Translations under genes and position numbers: made by a program | Part shown: positions 1 to 8,343 of the stretch, piece by piece | Layout: each line of letters starts with the position of its first letter | Position numbering within the stretch: the stretch's first letter is position 1 | The notes under the pieces: generated by a model | Databases searched by the model: none | What the model saw: the letters and a program-made list of their open reading frames with translations, nothing else | Told to the model about the DNA's origin: nothing | From: Microtetraspora sp. NBRC 13810 | GTDB taxonomy: Bacteria > Actinomycetota > Actinomycetes > Streptosporangiales > Streptosporangiaceae | Assembly: GCF_030268685.1 (NCBI RefSeq) | Contig: NZ_BSRQ01000005.1 | Location: forward strand, 310,001 to 374,000 | Reading direction: 5' to 3' | DNA length: 64,000 nucleotides

Positions 1-1092
1 CGAGTTGTTGATGACCTTCCAGCGGGTGAGGTCCTCCCACTCCACGAAGGTCACCGCCACGCCGGTGCGCCCGGCCCGGCCGGTGCGGCCGATCCGGTGC
101 ACGTAGGCCTTCTCGTCCTGCGGGCAGTCGTAGTTGACCACGTGCGTGACGTCGTCCACGTCGATGCCGCGGGCCGCCACGTCGGTGGCGACCAGGACGT
201 CCACCTTGCCGTTGCGGAAGGCGCGCAGGGCCTGCTCACGCTGGCCCTGGCCCAGGTCGCCGTGCACGGCCGCGGACGCGAAGCCGCGCTCCTGCAGTTG
301 CTCGGAGACCATGTCGCAGGCGCGCTTGGTCTCGCAGAACACCATTGTGAGCCCGCGTCCGTCGCACTGGAGCAGCCGGCCGAGGATCTCGATCTTGTCC
401 ATCCGGTGCACGCGCCACACGAACTGCGTCGTCTGCGGAGTCGCCTCCGCCTCGATGTCGTTGTTCTGGGCCCGCACGTGCGTGGGCCGGTTGAGATAGC
501 GCCGGGACAGGGTGACGATCTCGCCCGGCAGCGTGGCCGAGAAGAGCATCGTCTGCCGGGTGTCCGGCACGAGCTTGAAGATCCGCTCGATGTCGGGCAG
601 GAAGCCGAGGTCGAGCATCCGGTCGGCCTCGTCGAGGACCAGCATCGTGATCGCAGTGAGATCGAGATGCTTCTGCTTGACGAGGTCGAGGAGCCGCCCG
701 GGGGTGCCGACGATCACGTCGACGCCGAGCTTGAGCGCCTCGATCTGCGGCTCGTAGGCGCGCCCGCCGTACACGGACAGGACGCGCGAGCCCAGCTTGC
801 CGCCGGCGGTGATCAGGTCCTCGGTGACCTGGAGCGCCAGTTCCCGCGTGGGCACGACCACGAGGCCGCGTGGCTTCTTGCGGTTCTTCCTGGGTTTGCC
901 GATGCGCTGCAGCATGGGGATGCCGAACGCGTAGGTCTTTCCGGTGCCGGTGCGGGCCTGACCGATTACGTCATGGCCGTTCACGGCTAGCGGAAGTGCC
1001 ATCTCCTGGACGGGAAACGGCGTCGTGATGCCCTCTGTCGCGAGGGCATCGGCGATCTCTGGTATGACTCCGAGGTCTCGGAACGTCGTCAG
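1..1092 (-). CDS. DEAD-box RNA helicase, RhlE-like, 3' end beyond window
   Basis: ATP-dependent RNA helicase, presumably acting in RNA unwinding or ribosome assembly. The reverse strand reads motif I ARTGTGKT, the DEAD box in VLDEADRM, the SAT motif and the motif VI run HRIGRTGRAGRTG. The C-terminus runs off the left edge. The family's usual N-terminus (TTFRDLGVIPE, followed by a Q motif in PFPVQE) begins with CTG at 1092 and has no in-frame ATG or GTG upstream before a stop at 1210-1212, so a CTG start is the simplest reading; an AGG lies a few bases upstream. The frame is open to 1209, so a longer form from an unusual start cannot be excluded. It is divergent from the ferritin-like gene. 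Function is certain; the start is not. Confidence 0.93.
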   Translation of the reverse strand, partial: MTTFRDLGVIPEIADALATEGITTPFPVQEMALPLAVNGHDVIGQARTGTGKTYAFGIPMLQRIGKPRKNRKKPRGLVVVPTRELALQVTEDLITAGGKLGSRVLSVYGGRAYEPQIEALKLGVDVIVGTPGRLLDLVKQKHLDLTAITMLVLDEADRMLDLGFLPDIERIFKLVPDTRQTMLFSATLPGEIVTLSRRYLNRPTHVRAQNNDIEAEATPQTTQFVWRVHRMDKIEILGRLLQCDGRGLTMVFCETKRACDMVSEQLQERGFASAAVHGDLGQGQREQALRAFRNGKVDVLVATDVAARGIDVDDVTHVVNYDCPQDEKAYVHRIGRTGRAGRTGVAVTFVEWEDLTRWKVINNS

Positions 1093-1309
1093 CGTGGGCC
1101 TGCCTAAACTCTTCGTCGAAGGCGGGCCGCGCCGGGACCGGCCGTAAGATTCCCCCGTGCCGGGGTCCTCGCGGAAGGGCCTACCCTCATCAGTCTCAAA
1201 ACGCGACCGCTAGAGCCAAGAACATGGGGGCATCCGGGAGCTGCCTCTCGGATATACACAGTGCGGTCGCACTCTCATCGGGTCCAGTGTACTCGATACC
1301 ATAACAGAG

Positions 1310-1323
1310 AACAGATTTCTGTT
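1310..1323. promoter_or_regulatory. Palindrome AACAGA-TT-TCTGTT between divergent genes
   Basis: A perfect 6-bp inverted repeat with a 2-nt spacer in the AT-richer divergent intergenic region between the helicase and the ferritin-like gene. It could be an operator; no regulator is assigned. Confidence 0.25.
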
Positions 1324-1390
1324 TGTTCCCGATGATTCAGGCCGCGTTTCGGGGGCCGACGATCAGGCCCGATGCTCGTACGCTGCATGC

Positions 1391-2056
1391 ATGAGTGATA
1401 GCCCTCCCGCCACGGGTGTCGCCGACCTCCTCGGCGTGCTCGCCTACGCGGAGCTGACCGCCTTCCTGCGTCTGGCCGAGGACGCCGCGCGCCTCGCCCC
1501 CTCGCTCACCGACCGCGCCGCGCTCAGCGGCCTCGCCGCGACCGAGTACGGCCACTTCCGGCTGCTCGGCGACCGGCTGGCCGAGCTGGGGGCCGACCCG
1601 GAGGCGGCGATGGCGCCGTTCGTCGAGGCGCTGGACGACTGGCACGTGCAGACCAGGCCGGGCGACTGGCTGGAGGCGCTGGTCAAGGCTTATGTGGGCA
1701 CCGGGATCGCGCTCGACTTCTACCGGGAGGCGGCCAGGCACGTGGACCCCGTGACCCGCGGGCTGGTGGAGGAGGCGCTGGTGGACGAGGGGCGCTCGGA
1801 GTTCGCCGTGGAGCGGGTCAGGGCGGCGCTGAAGGAGGATCCCAAGGTCGGCGGCAAGCTCGCCCTGTGGGCCAGGCGCATGGTGGGCGAGGCGCTGAGC
1901 CAGGGGCAGCGGGTGGCCGCGGCCCGGCCGGCGCTGGCCAAGCTGCTGGTGAACGGCGGGCAGGAGGACCTCGCGGAGATCGGCCGGCTCTTCGCCAGGC
2001 TCACCGAGGCGCACGGCAAACGGATGGCGGCCCTCGGCCTCACCCCCGGCCCCTGA
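1391..2056 (+). CDS. Ferritin-like fold protein (MiaE-like)
   Basis: A 221-residue all-helical protein of the ferritin-like family that actinobacteria carry beside an RhlE-type helicase; distantly related to tRNA hydroxylase MiaE. Candidate diiron ligands are the Glu in AYAELTAF, the E-x-x-H of ATEYGHF, and the acidic residues in VDEGRSEF. The real substrate is unknown in actinobacteria, so tRNA hydroxylation is only a family-level guess. The ATG at 1391 opens directly on the conserved N-terminal helix. No signal peptide or membrane segment is visible. Confidence 0.8.
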   Translation: MSDSPPATGVADLLGVLAYAELTAFLRLAEDAARLAPSLTDRAALSGLAATEYGHFRLLGDRLAELGADPEAAMAPFVEALDDWHVQTRPGDWLEALVKAYVGTGIALDFYREAARHVDPVTRGLVEEALVDEGRSEFAVERVRAALKEDPKVGGKLALWARRMVGEALSQGQRVAAARPALAKLLVNGGQEDLAEIGRLFARLTEAHGKRMAALGLTPGP

Positions 2057-2061
2057 CCCAC

Positions 2062-2150
2062 CCCGCCCCCTGGACCCCACCCCTGCCCCTGACCCCACCC
2101 CTGCCCCTGACCTCACCCGGGCCTGACCCTTCACACCGGGCCTGACCCCA
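2062..2150. repeat. Pyrimidine-rich short tandem repeat
   Basis: Imperfect repeats of CCCTGACCCCA type directly behind the ferritin-like gene. They do not extend a coding frame. Confidence 0.5.
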
Positions 2151-2162
2151 AAGGACCCGGAC

Positions 2163-2354
2163 GGGACCGAAAAGGTATCTGGTCTGCCCATCGAGCGGCG
2201 CGAGGACGCCTGGCGGTTGTACCGTGCCAGACATGAGGGCCTCGCGCCGCTACGGCAGTTCCTTGACGAGATGTGGGCCGAATCGCTGGGTGTCACGCGC
2301 TGTGCTGAGAAGGGGAAGCGCGGGTTGTCCGACCATCAGCCGAAGACAGGCTGA
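2163..2354 (+). pseudogene. Possible regulator C-terminal remnant
   Basis: This frame has no proper start and reads ERREDAWRLYRARHEGLAPL followed by RQFLDEMWAESLGV before a stop. The amphipathic run with conserved aromatics resembles the last helix of ArsR/SRPBCC-linked transcriptional regulators. No N-terminal part exists upstream. It could be chance coding-like sequence. Confidence 0.22.
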
Positions 2355-2445
2355 GCAAGACCACGCCGAGCGGCCCCATCGCCCGCCCGGTTGCCTGCTG
2401 GGCGAGCGGGGAGCGTGCCCCGGAGGCTGACCCGTCAGGGACGTG

Positions 2446-2676
2446 TCAGAGTGTGCCGCCGAAACCGACCGGGCGGCTGTCTTCTTCGCCGATCTCCACG
2501 AATCCGAGAGCGGCGACGGGCACGATCACCTTGCGGCCCTTCACGTCGCTGATGCTGAACACGCCCCGCTCGGCCGCCAGCGACCTGCGGAGCTCTTCTT
2601 CGATCTGCTCGGCCGTGAGCTCGGTTTCCACCACGAGCTCACGGTGGAGGGACCGCACGCCGATCTTGATTTCCAT
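2446..2676 (-). CDS. DUF3107 domain protein
   Basis: A 76-residue protein of the DUF3107 family, small conserved actinobacterial proteins of unknown function. Family features visible are the start MEIKIGV, an amphipathic helix ELTAEQIEEELRRSLA, and the C-terminal GRKVIVPVAALGFVEIGEE. The start was set at the ATG giving MEIKIG, preceded by AAAGG at good spacing; the frame is open further upstream but that extension is not conserved-looking. It lies next to a TetR gene on the same strand, as in mycobacteria (Rv3208A/Rv3208, from memory). Confidence 0.88.
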   Translation of the reverse strand: MEIKIGVRSLHRELVVETELTAEQIEEELRRSLAAERGVFSISDVKGRKVIVPVAALGFVEIGEEDSRPVGFGGTL

Positions 2677-2830
2677 TGTGCTGCCTTTCGACAGAGGGCT
2701 GCTCGTCCCATCGTCACCCCATCCGAGCGGTGACGCGCCCGTTGATCGCCTCAAGCGAACATCGCGTCAAGCGAACACCGGGCCGGGGCAGCCGGGTCGG
2801 GGCAGCCTGGGGTGGGGCAGCCGGGTCGGG

Positions 2831-3451
2831 TCAGCCGGTGCGCGGGAAGCCGCTGATGCCGCGCCAGGCGAGGCGGGCCATCAGCTGGGTGGCCGCCTCC
2901 TTGGGGATGGATCCGTCGCTGGTGAGCCAGTAACGCGCGCTCACCTCCGCCATGCCGACGAGGCCGACGCCGAGGAGGTGGGCCTCGTCGCTGGAACAGC
3001 CGGTGTCCTCCTGGATGACCTGGCTGATCATCTCGGCGCTCTCCTGGAGGGAGCGCTCCACCCGCTGCCGCACGGGCGCGACGTTACGCAGGTCGGACTC
3101 GAAGACCAGGCGGAACGCCTCGCCCTGGGTGGAGACGAAGTCGAAGAACGCGCCGATGGCCGCCTGCACCCGCTGCTTGTTGTCCGTCGTGGAGGCGAGC
3201 GCCTCGCGGCAGCGGGTCACCATGTCGTCCACGTGCAGGTCGAGCAGCGCCAGGTAGAGGCCGAGCTTGTTGGGGAAGTGCTGGTAGAGCACCGGCTTGC
3301 TGACCCCGGCCCGCTCGGCGATCTCGTCCATCGCCGCCGCGTGGTAGCCGTTCTCCACGAACACTTCCTGCGCCGCGTCGAGCAACTGGCGGCGGCGGGC
3401 CATCCGGGGCAGCCGGGTGCCCCGGGGCTTGGCGTCCGGGGAAGCGGTCAC
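2831..3451 (-). CDS. TetR/AcrR family transcriptional regulator
   Basis: A 206-residue TetR-type repressor. The N-terminal helix-turn-helix spans about residues 17-65, with RRRQLLDAAQEVF, AGVSKPVLYQHFPNK and the following helix typical of the family. The remainder is an all-helical ligand/dimerisation domain (SLQESAEMISQVIQEDTG, then VGLVGMAEVSARYWL). It sits upstream of and co-directional with DUF3107 across a gap of about 155 bases. Target and ligand are unknown; the pairing with DUF3107 suggests a conserved housekeeping role. Confidence 0.92.
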   Translation of the reverse strand: MTASPDAKPRGTRLPRMARRRQLLDAAQEVFVENGYHAAAMDEIAERAGVSKPVLYQHFPNKLGLYLALLDLHVDDMVTRCREALASTTDNKQRVQAAIGAFFDFVSTQGEAFRLVFESDLRNVAPVRQRVERSLQESAEMISQVIQEDTGCSSDEAHLLGVGLVGMAEVSARYWLTSDGSIPKEAATQLMARLAWRGISGFPRTG

Positions 3452-3513
3452 GGCGATCTCCTAGGCGGGGATGGTCGTAGGTCTCGCGACATCCTACGCG
3501 CGGGTAATTCGGC

Positions 3514-3747
3514 TCAGCGATAGTCGTCTTCGTCTAGATCGATGGTCCGACCCTGGTCCGCGGCGTCGGCGGGGTCCACGTCGAACGGAATCTCGCGATA
3601 ACGCCACGTGTCGTTGCCCTCGCGGAGAGTCCTGTGCTGCTCGGCGCGATCCGCCTCGGCGGTCTCGATGCCGATCTCCCCGGGCGCCACGTCGTCGTCG
3701 TTCGCGCGCTCGACGAGGTCGTCTCCGCGCACGTCCATCTCTGACAT
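3514..3747 (-). CDS. Small acidic conserved hypothetical protein
   Basis: A 77-residue, strongly acidic, hydrophilic protein with no signal peptide or membrane segment. It ends in a patch rich in Asp and Tyr (IDLDEDDYR). AGGAGAA precedes the ATG at 3747. Not recognised beyond being typical of small acidic actinobacterial proteins; function unknown. It lies between the TetR gene and the NHEJ polymerase on the same strand. Confidence 0.6.
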   Translation of the reverse strand: MSEMDVRGDDLVERANDDDVAPGEIGIETAEADRAEQHRTLREGNDTWRYREIPFDVDPADAADQGRTIDLDEDDYR

Positions 3748-3807
3748 CTGGCTTCTCCTCCATCAATGAACCGGACACGTCCACACTACGGCCCCTCGCC
3801 AGGGGCG

Positions 3808-4689
3808 CTAAGGGGCGAGGGGCGCGAAAAGGTCTCCGTGTCGCTCGACTCTGGCCAGTACGTCGGCCGCGGTGAACGAGAGCCTTTCCGCGCTGTCGCA
3901 GTCTTCCAGCTCTTCCCAGCTCAGCGGCGTGGAAACCGTGGGCGTCTCGCGGGCGCGCAGCGAGTAGGGGGCGACGGTGGTCTTCGCCGGGTTGTTCTGG
4001 CTCCAGTCGATGAACACCTTCCCGGTCCGCGCCTTCCTGGCCATCACACTGACGATCAGGTCCGGCTGCCGCGCCTCAAGCCGCCGCGCGAGCTCCTTGG
4101 CGTACGCGGCGGGCTCGGGGCCGCGGTCCCAGGGCGCGTAGAGCTGCATGCCCTTGCTGCCGCTGGTCTTCGGGCAGGCGGCCAGGCCGTCCCTGCCGAG
4201 CTCCTCGCGCAGCAGCAGGGCGACCCGGCAGCAGTCCACGATGGTCGCGGGCGCGCCGGGGTCGAGGTCGAACACCAGCGTGTCCGGGTCGTGCGGATTC
4301 CCTTCGGGGTCCACCCGCCACATCGGCACGTGGATCTCCAGCGCGGCGAGGTTGGCGTAGAAGACCAGGGTGGGCAGGTCCTCGATCACGGCGAAGTCGA
4401 TGGTCTCGCGGTTCTTGGTGCTGCCGGGGCTGGGCAGGGTGACGACGCGGATCCAGCCGGGGATGTGGCCGGGGGCGTTCTTCTCGAAGAAGGAGGAGCC
4501 GGTCACGCCGTTCGGGTACCGCTTGACCGTGAGCGGCCTGCCGCGCAGGTGCGGGAGGAGCACGGGGGCGATCCGGGAGTAGTAGTCGAGCACCTCGGCC
4601 TTGGTGAAGCCGGTCTCCGGGTAGAGGATCTTGTCCAGGTTGCTCAGGGACAGGCTGCGGCCGTCCACCTGCACCGGCACGCGTTTCAC
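3808..4689 (-). CDS. LigD-type polymerase/primase (NHEJ)
   Basis: A stand-alone primase-polymerase domain of the LigD family (293 residues), which fills gaps with preference for ribonucleotides during non-homologous end joining. Visible motifs are the N-terminal LSNLDKILYPETGFTK, metal ligands in FDLDPG, the SGSKGMQLY motif and DWSQNN. The start is GTG at 4689, overlapping the stop of the ligase gene by four bases (GTGA), implying translational coupling. Longer open frames upstream are antisense-like noise in the ligase gene. The 3'-phosphoesterase domain of full LigD is absent. Confidence 0.93.
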   Translation of the reverse strand: MKRVPVQVDGRSLSLSNLDKILYPETGFTKAEVLDYYSRIAPVLLPHLRGRPLTVKRYPNGVTGSSFFEKNAPGHIPGWIRVVTLPSPGSTKNRETIDFAVIEDLPTLVFYANLAALEIHVPMWRVDPEGNPHDPDTLVFDLDPGAPATIVDCCRVALLLREELGRDGLAACPKTSGSKGMQLYAPWDRGPEPAAYAKELARRLEARQPDLIVSVMARKARTGKVFIDWSQNNPAKTTVAPYSLRARETPTVSTPLSWEELEDCDSAERLSFTAADVLARVERHGDLFAPLAP

Positions 4690-5639
4690 AGGACGACCTC
4701 CGCGGGGATCTTGTCGGGGCGCAGGCCGCGCCAGACGGGGTGGCGCAGCCGGCGTTCCACGGTCCACATGGTGTAGGCGACCTCGCCCACGAGTTCGGGG
4801 CGGGCCCAGCGGGCGTGCCGGGAGATGTCGGCCGGCAGCCTGTCGGCGAACGGGCTCTGCCCGGTCTCCAGCGGCAGCAGCATGGCGTACAGCTCGTCCA
4901 GCGCCGCGTCGGTGAACCCGGTGCCGACGTGCCCGGCGTAGACGAGTCCCCGTTCGCCGAAGGCGCCGACGAGCAGCGAGCCGACGCCGCCGGCCCGGCG
5001 GCCCTTGCCCGGCCGCCAGCCGCCGACCACGACCTCGCGCACGTCGAGGTTCTTCACCTTGATCCACCAGTCCGAGCGCCGGCCGGGGCGGTAGGGCGCG
5101 TCCAGCCGTTTGGCGATGACGCCTTCGAGGCCCTGTTCCCTGGTGGCGTCCAGCAGTTCGACCGTGTCGCCGGGGAACCTGGGCGGAACGTCGAGCCCGA
5201 GGCCCTCCAGCAGCGTCCTGCGCCGGTCGTAGGGGAGGTCGAGCAGGTTCCTGCCGTCCAGGTGCAGCAGGTCGAACGGCATGTAGGTCACCGGTACCAG
5301 GGTGGTCAGCCGGGCGGCGGCCGGGTCGGTGACGTGCATGCGCCGCTGGAGCCGTTCGAAACTGGGCCGCCCCCGCTCGTCGAAGGCGACCAGCTCGCCG
5401 TCCAGGATGACGCGGTGTGCGCCGAGCAGGGTGCCGAATGCCGATATTTCGGGGTATCGCGGGGTGAAGTCGGCGCCGTGCCGTCCGGTCACCCGGACCG
5501 TGGGACCGGGGCCCTCCTTGTAGACGATGGCCCGGATGCCGTCCCACTTGATCTCCAGCGCGTACCGGGAGCCGTCCTGCGGGAGCTTGCCCGGCACGGC
5601 CAGCATCGGTTCGACTGGATATGGCATCGGATCCACCAT
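4686..5639 (-). CDS. ATP-dependent DNA ligase (NHEJ)
   Basis: A 317-residue ATP-dependent DNA ligase corresponding to the ligase module of LigD or to LigC. The adenylated lysine is K31 in EIKWDGIRA; motif III-like DGELVAFDERG, motif IV EGVIAKR and motif V WWIKVK are present, followed by an OB-fold. An alternative start at MPYPVEPML lies four codons in. It is the first gene of a two-gene operon with the polymerase and is divergent from Ku, so the three form a split NHEJ module. Confidence 0.94.
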   Translation of the reverse strand: MVDPMPYPVEPMLAVPGKLPQDGSRYALEIKWDGIRAIVYKEGPGPTVRVTGRHGADFTPRYPEISAFGTLLGAHRVILDGELVAFDERGRPSFERLQRRMHVTDPAAARLTTLVPVTYMPFDLLHLDGRNLLDLPYDRRRTLLEGLGLDVPPRFPGDTVELLDATREQGLEGVIAKRLDAPYRPGRRSDWWIKVKNLDVREVVVGGWRPGKGRRAGGVGSLLVGAFGERGLVYAGHVGTGFTDAALDELYAMLLPLETGQSPFADRLPADISRHARWARPELVGEVAYTMWTVERRLRHPVWRGLRPDKIPAEVVL

Positions 5640-5744
5640 GACGGGTATCTGCCCAAATGGTTAGTGATTCGATCCGAGCGTAGCATTTCGAACTTCAGTG
5701 CGAAAAAATGGCTAACGTTACTCGGCGGCAGTGAGAGGCAGCCA

Positions 5745-6659
5745 ATGCGCAGCATCTGGAAGGGCGCGATCTCCTTCGGGTTGGTCACGATCCCCGTCAA
5801 GCTGTATTCGGCGACCGAGCAGAAGGACGTCAGCTTCCACCAGGTGCACCGCGAGGACGGCGGGCGGATCAGGTACAAGCGCGTCTGCACCGTCGACGGC
5901 GAGGAGGTGCAGTACGCCGACATCGCCAAGGGCTACGAACTGCCCACCGGCGACATGGTCGTGCTCACCGACGAGGACTTCGAGGACCTGCCGCTGTCCA
6001 CGTCCAGGCGGATCGACGTCCTCCAGTTCACCCCCGCCGAGCAGATCGACCCGATCTACTTCGCCAAGTCCTACTACCTGGAGCCGGACGCCCAGGGCGC
6101 GAAGCCGTACGTGCTGCTGCGCGACGCGCTGGCCCGGTCGGGACAGGTCGCGGTGGTCAAGGTGGCGTTGCGGCAGCGGGAGTCGCTGGCGACGCTGCGG
6201 GTGCGCGACGGCGTCTTCGTGCTGGAGACCATGCTGTGGCCGGACGAGATCCGCGCCGCCGACTTCGCGTTCGTGGACGAGGAGGTGGACGTCCGGGCGC
6301 AGGAGCTCCAGATGGCCGAGTCGCTCATCGAGACGATGGCCGCCGACTTCGACCCGACCGAGTACCACGACGCCTACCGCGAGGCGCTCCAGCAGGTCAT
6401 CGAGGCCAAGATCGCCGGCAAGGAGGTCATCCCCGCCGAGGCCCAGCCGGAGGCGCGGCCCGCCGGTGACCTGATGGCCGCCCTCCGCGCCAGCGTCGAC
6501 GCCGCCAAGAAGGAACGCGAGGGCGCCAAGCCGCGCCGGGCTCCCGCCAAGACGGCCGCCAAGGCCGCCGCGAAGTCCGCGGGCGGCGGCAAGGACGCCG
6601 ACGCCGCCAAGGACGAGAAGCCCGCCGCCTCCCGGCGCAAGCCCCGCAAGTCCGCCTGA
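5745..6659 (+). CDS. ku: Ku protein, DNA end-binding (NHEJ)
   Basis: A 304-residue bacterial Ku homolog that binds broken DNA ends as a homodimer and recruits the LigD activities. The N-terminus MRSIWKGAISFGLVTIPVKL is diagnostic and the Ku core covers about residues 1-250. The C-terminal tail from about 260 is Lys/Ala/Pro-rich, of the kind that binds DNA and ligase in other species. GAGAGG precedes the ATG. The upstream extension of the frame is antisense to the ligase and was ignored. About 105 bases separate it from the ligase start. Confidence 0.96.
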   Translation: MRSIWKGAISFGLVTIPVKLYSATEQKDVSFHQVHREDGGRIRYKRVCTVDGEEVQYADIAKGYELPTGDMVVLTDEDFEDLPLSTSRRIDVLQFTPAEQIDPIYFAKSYYLEPDAQGAKPYVLLRDALARSGQVAVVKVALRQRESLATLRVRDGVFVLETMLWPDEIRAADFAFVDEEVDVRAQELQMAESLIETMAADFDPTEYHDAYREALQQVIEAKIAGKEVIPAEAQPEARPAGDLMAALRASVDAAKKEREGAKPRRAPAKTAAKAAAKSAGGGKDADAAKDEKPAASRRKPRKSA

Positions 6660-6696
6660 CTCCGTCTCCCTGTCTCCCCCCGCGTCCCCCTCCGCA

Positions 6697-6766
6697 CACG
6701 GGACACCGGCCCGCGGAACACCGGCCCGCCGGAGACTGGCCCGCGGGACACCGGCCCGCGGGACAA
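6697..6766. repeat. Short GC-rich tandem repeat
   Basis: About four imperfect copies of a 16-18 nt unit resembling GGACACCGGCCCGCGG between Ku and CsbD. No coding frame or function seen. Confidence 0.5.
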
Positions 6767-6829
6767 CAGGCCGAAGGGGGCGTCGGTGCCGGCGATGGGC
6801 CGGCCGTGCGCCCCCTTCAGTGGCCTGGG

Positions 6830-7024
6830 TCACTTCTTGAAGGTCTTCTTGACGTTGGAGGCGGCGTCCTTCACCTTCTCGCCGGCCTGCTTCATCGTGC
6901 CCTTGGCCTCGTCCCTGCGGCCTTCGCCCTGAAGCTTCGGGTCGTCGGTGGCGTCGCCCACGTTCTTCTTGACCTTGCCCTTGAGCTGCTCGGCCTTGTT
7001 GCGAAGCTTGTCTTCCGCGCTCAT
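6830..7024 (-). CDS. CsbD family stress-response protein
   Basis: A 64-residue, Lys-rich, hydrophilic protein of the CsbD family, general-stress proteins of unknown mechanism. It has MSAEDKLRNKAEQLKGKVKK at the start and the family's GEGRRDEAKGTMKQAGEKVK later. The start was set at the ATG at 7024 because everything upstream in frame is Pro/Arg-rich and unlike the family. In other actinobacteria such genes respond to osmotic or oxidative stress sigma factors; no such promoter is evident here. Confidence 0.9.
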   Translation of the reverse strand: MSAEDKLRNKAEQLKGKVKKNVGDATDDPKLQGEGRRDEAKGTMKQAGEKVKDAASNVKKTFKK

Positions 7025-7168
7025 GGCGCTCCCTTCGTCGTCACACGCCGGTAACCCTTCCCCGGTCCAGAGGGGCAAACGTGCGGCGCCCGGCGGGGAG
7101 GCGGGAAGCGCTGCGTGGGCGGGGAAAGTGGTCGCCCGGCGCCTGTCCGCGATCCCGATCCCGAGGCT

Positions 7169-7236
7169 CTGGGACCGGCTGCGGTTCGATTTCGGGGGCC
7201 TGGGGACCGGCTGCGGTTCGATGTCGAGGGGCCTGC
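7169..7236. repeat. Two-copy direct repeat
   Basis: GACCGGCTGCGGTTCGAT occurs twice about 33 bases apart, each followed by a G-rich stretch. It lies in the 7025-7477 gap, which otherwise holds no convincing gene. Confidence 0.5.
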
Positions 7237-7400
7237 GGCTGGTCGGCTTCGACCGGCCGGTGGGCATCTTGTGCGCGGTCGCCTTTTACGGCGGCCCGGT
7301 GAGTGCGTTTCCGGCGAGTTCTCGGTGGGGCGTCGGCTCGTGTACGGCGGTGCCGCGCGTTAGTCCCGAACGCCTGGTTCCGGAATTCGCGCAGGCGGAG

Positions 7401-7439
7401 GCGAGGGCCTGGTGGATATCGGTTCCACCAGGCCCTCGC
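7401..7439. terminator. Strong hairpin, intrinsic terminator-like
   Basis: A perfect 16-bp stem (7401-7416 with 7424-7439, GCGAGGGCCTGGTGGA and its complement) with a 7-nt loop. It lies just 3' of the His/Gly-rich gene on the minus strand. No clear U-tract, as is common for actinobacterial terminators. Confidence 0.75.
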
Positions 7440-7477
7440 TGTGAACTCAACCTAGGTCAGGCGAATTCGCGACTCGG

Positions 7478-7819
7478 TTAGAAGCCGCCGCCGAAGCCGC
7501 CGTGGCCGCAGTGGTGGTGATGGTGGCCGCAGTGGTGGCCGCCGAAGCCGCCACCGAAGCCGCCACCGAACCCGCCACCGAAGCCGCCGTGGTGGCCGCA
7601 GTGATGGTGGCGGAAGCAGCCGCAGTGGTGATGGTGGCGGAAGCAGCCTCCGCCGCAGTGGTGACGACGGCCGCCCCACTCTCCACCGAAGCCGCCGCAG
7701 TTCGCGACGGTCACGCCGGCGTTCGCGGCGCTCGCGCTCGCCGTGCCGAGGGCGACGGCTCCACCGGTCAGAGCGGTGGTGAGGGCGACGGCTGCGGCGA
7801 GTTTCTTGATGTTGGGCAT
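7478..7819 (-). CDS. Secreted His/Cys/Gly-rich small protein
   Basis: A 113-residue protein with a clear signal peptide (MPNIKKLAAAVALTTALTGG, cleavage likely after TASASA). The mature part is almost wholly Gly, His, Cys and Phe, with repeated HHCG/CGHH clusters separated by GGFGGG repeats. This composition predicts a metal-binding (Zn, Cu or Ni) or glycine-rich structural exported peptide. The start was chosen at the signal-peptide ATG; the longer upstream frame has no logical start. Followed by a strong terminator and preceded by a long AT-richer leader (7820-8035). No family recognised. Confidence 0.75.
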   Translation of the reverse strand: MPNIKKLAAAVALTTALTGGAVALGTASASAANAGVTVANCGGFGGEWGGRRHHCGGGCFRHHHHCGCFRHHHCGHHGGFGGGFGGGFGGGFGGHHCGHHHHHCGHGGFGGGF

Positions 7820-8059
7820 ATCGATCCCCTTTGAATGGCATGGTGGCCCTTTTGGGGTGTTTGTCCGGACTGATGGACAATCACCCCGGGATAACTCTGC
7901 GAGCAGGTCATCCTGGTTGTGTAGTTTTCCGGCTGACCGTGCCGATAAACGGTAATCTCGCACCTTTACGCGCTAATAGAGGCCATATTGCTCTCGTTAA
8001 ACTAATATCCATTGATTTATGGTGATAAGTCCTAAATGTCCGAATTGGATTTCGGGGTT

Positions 8060-8130
8060 GGCGGCCCGACGGGGCCCGACGAGGCCCGACGAGGTCAGGG
8101 GCGGTCAGGGGCGGTCAGGGGCGGTCAGGG
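8060..8130. repeat. Ten-base tandem repeats
   Basis: CCCGACGAGG-type units pass into four copies of G(C/A)GGTCAGGG (8091-8130). Non-coding, upstream of the alpha/beta hydrolase. The rest of 7820-8343 shows no gene. Confidence 0.6.
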
Positions 8131-8343
8131 GCAGACTTGCGGGGGGATGGCGGTGGAAGCGGATGGGGGGCGCGAGGTGCGGGGCTGTGGCGGTGGGGTG
8201 TCAGGGGGGCGGGGGTGCGGTTCTTGGCGGTGGGGGGCGTTCGGGGGCCTGAGAGGGGTGGGATCGGGCAGGGGATGTGGTCAGAGGGCGGGGTTATCGT
8301 CGGAACATGGGGTGGAACGCCGTGGGACGGGAGGGGGCGTGGG

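Noticed and set aside
4740-5744. N-terminal extension of Ku frame
   Set aside because: Antisense to the ligase; Ku begins at MRSIWKGAISFG with its own ribosome site.
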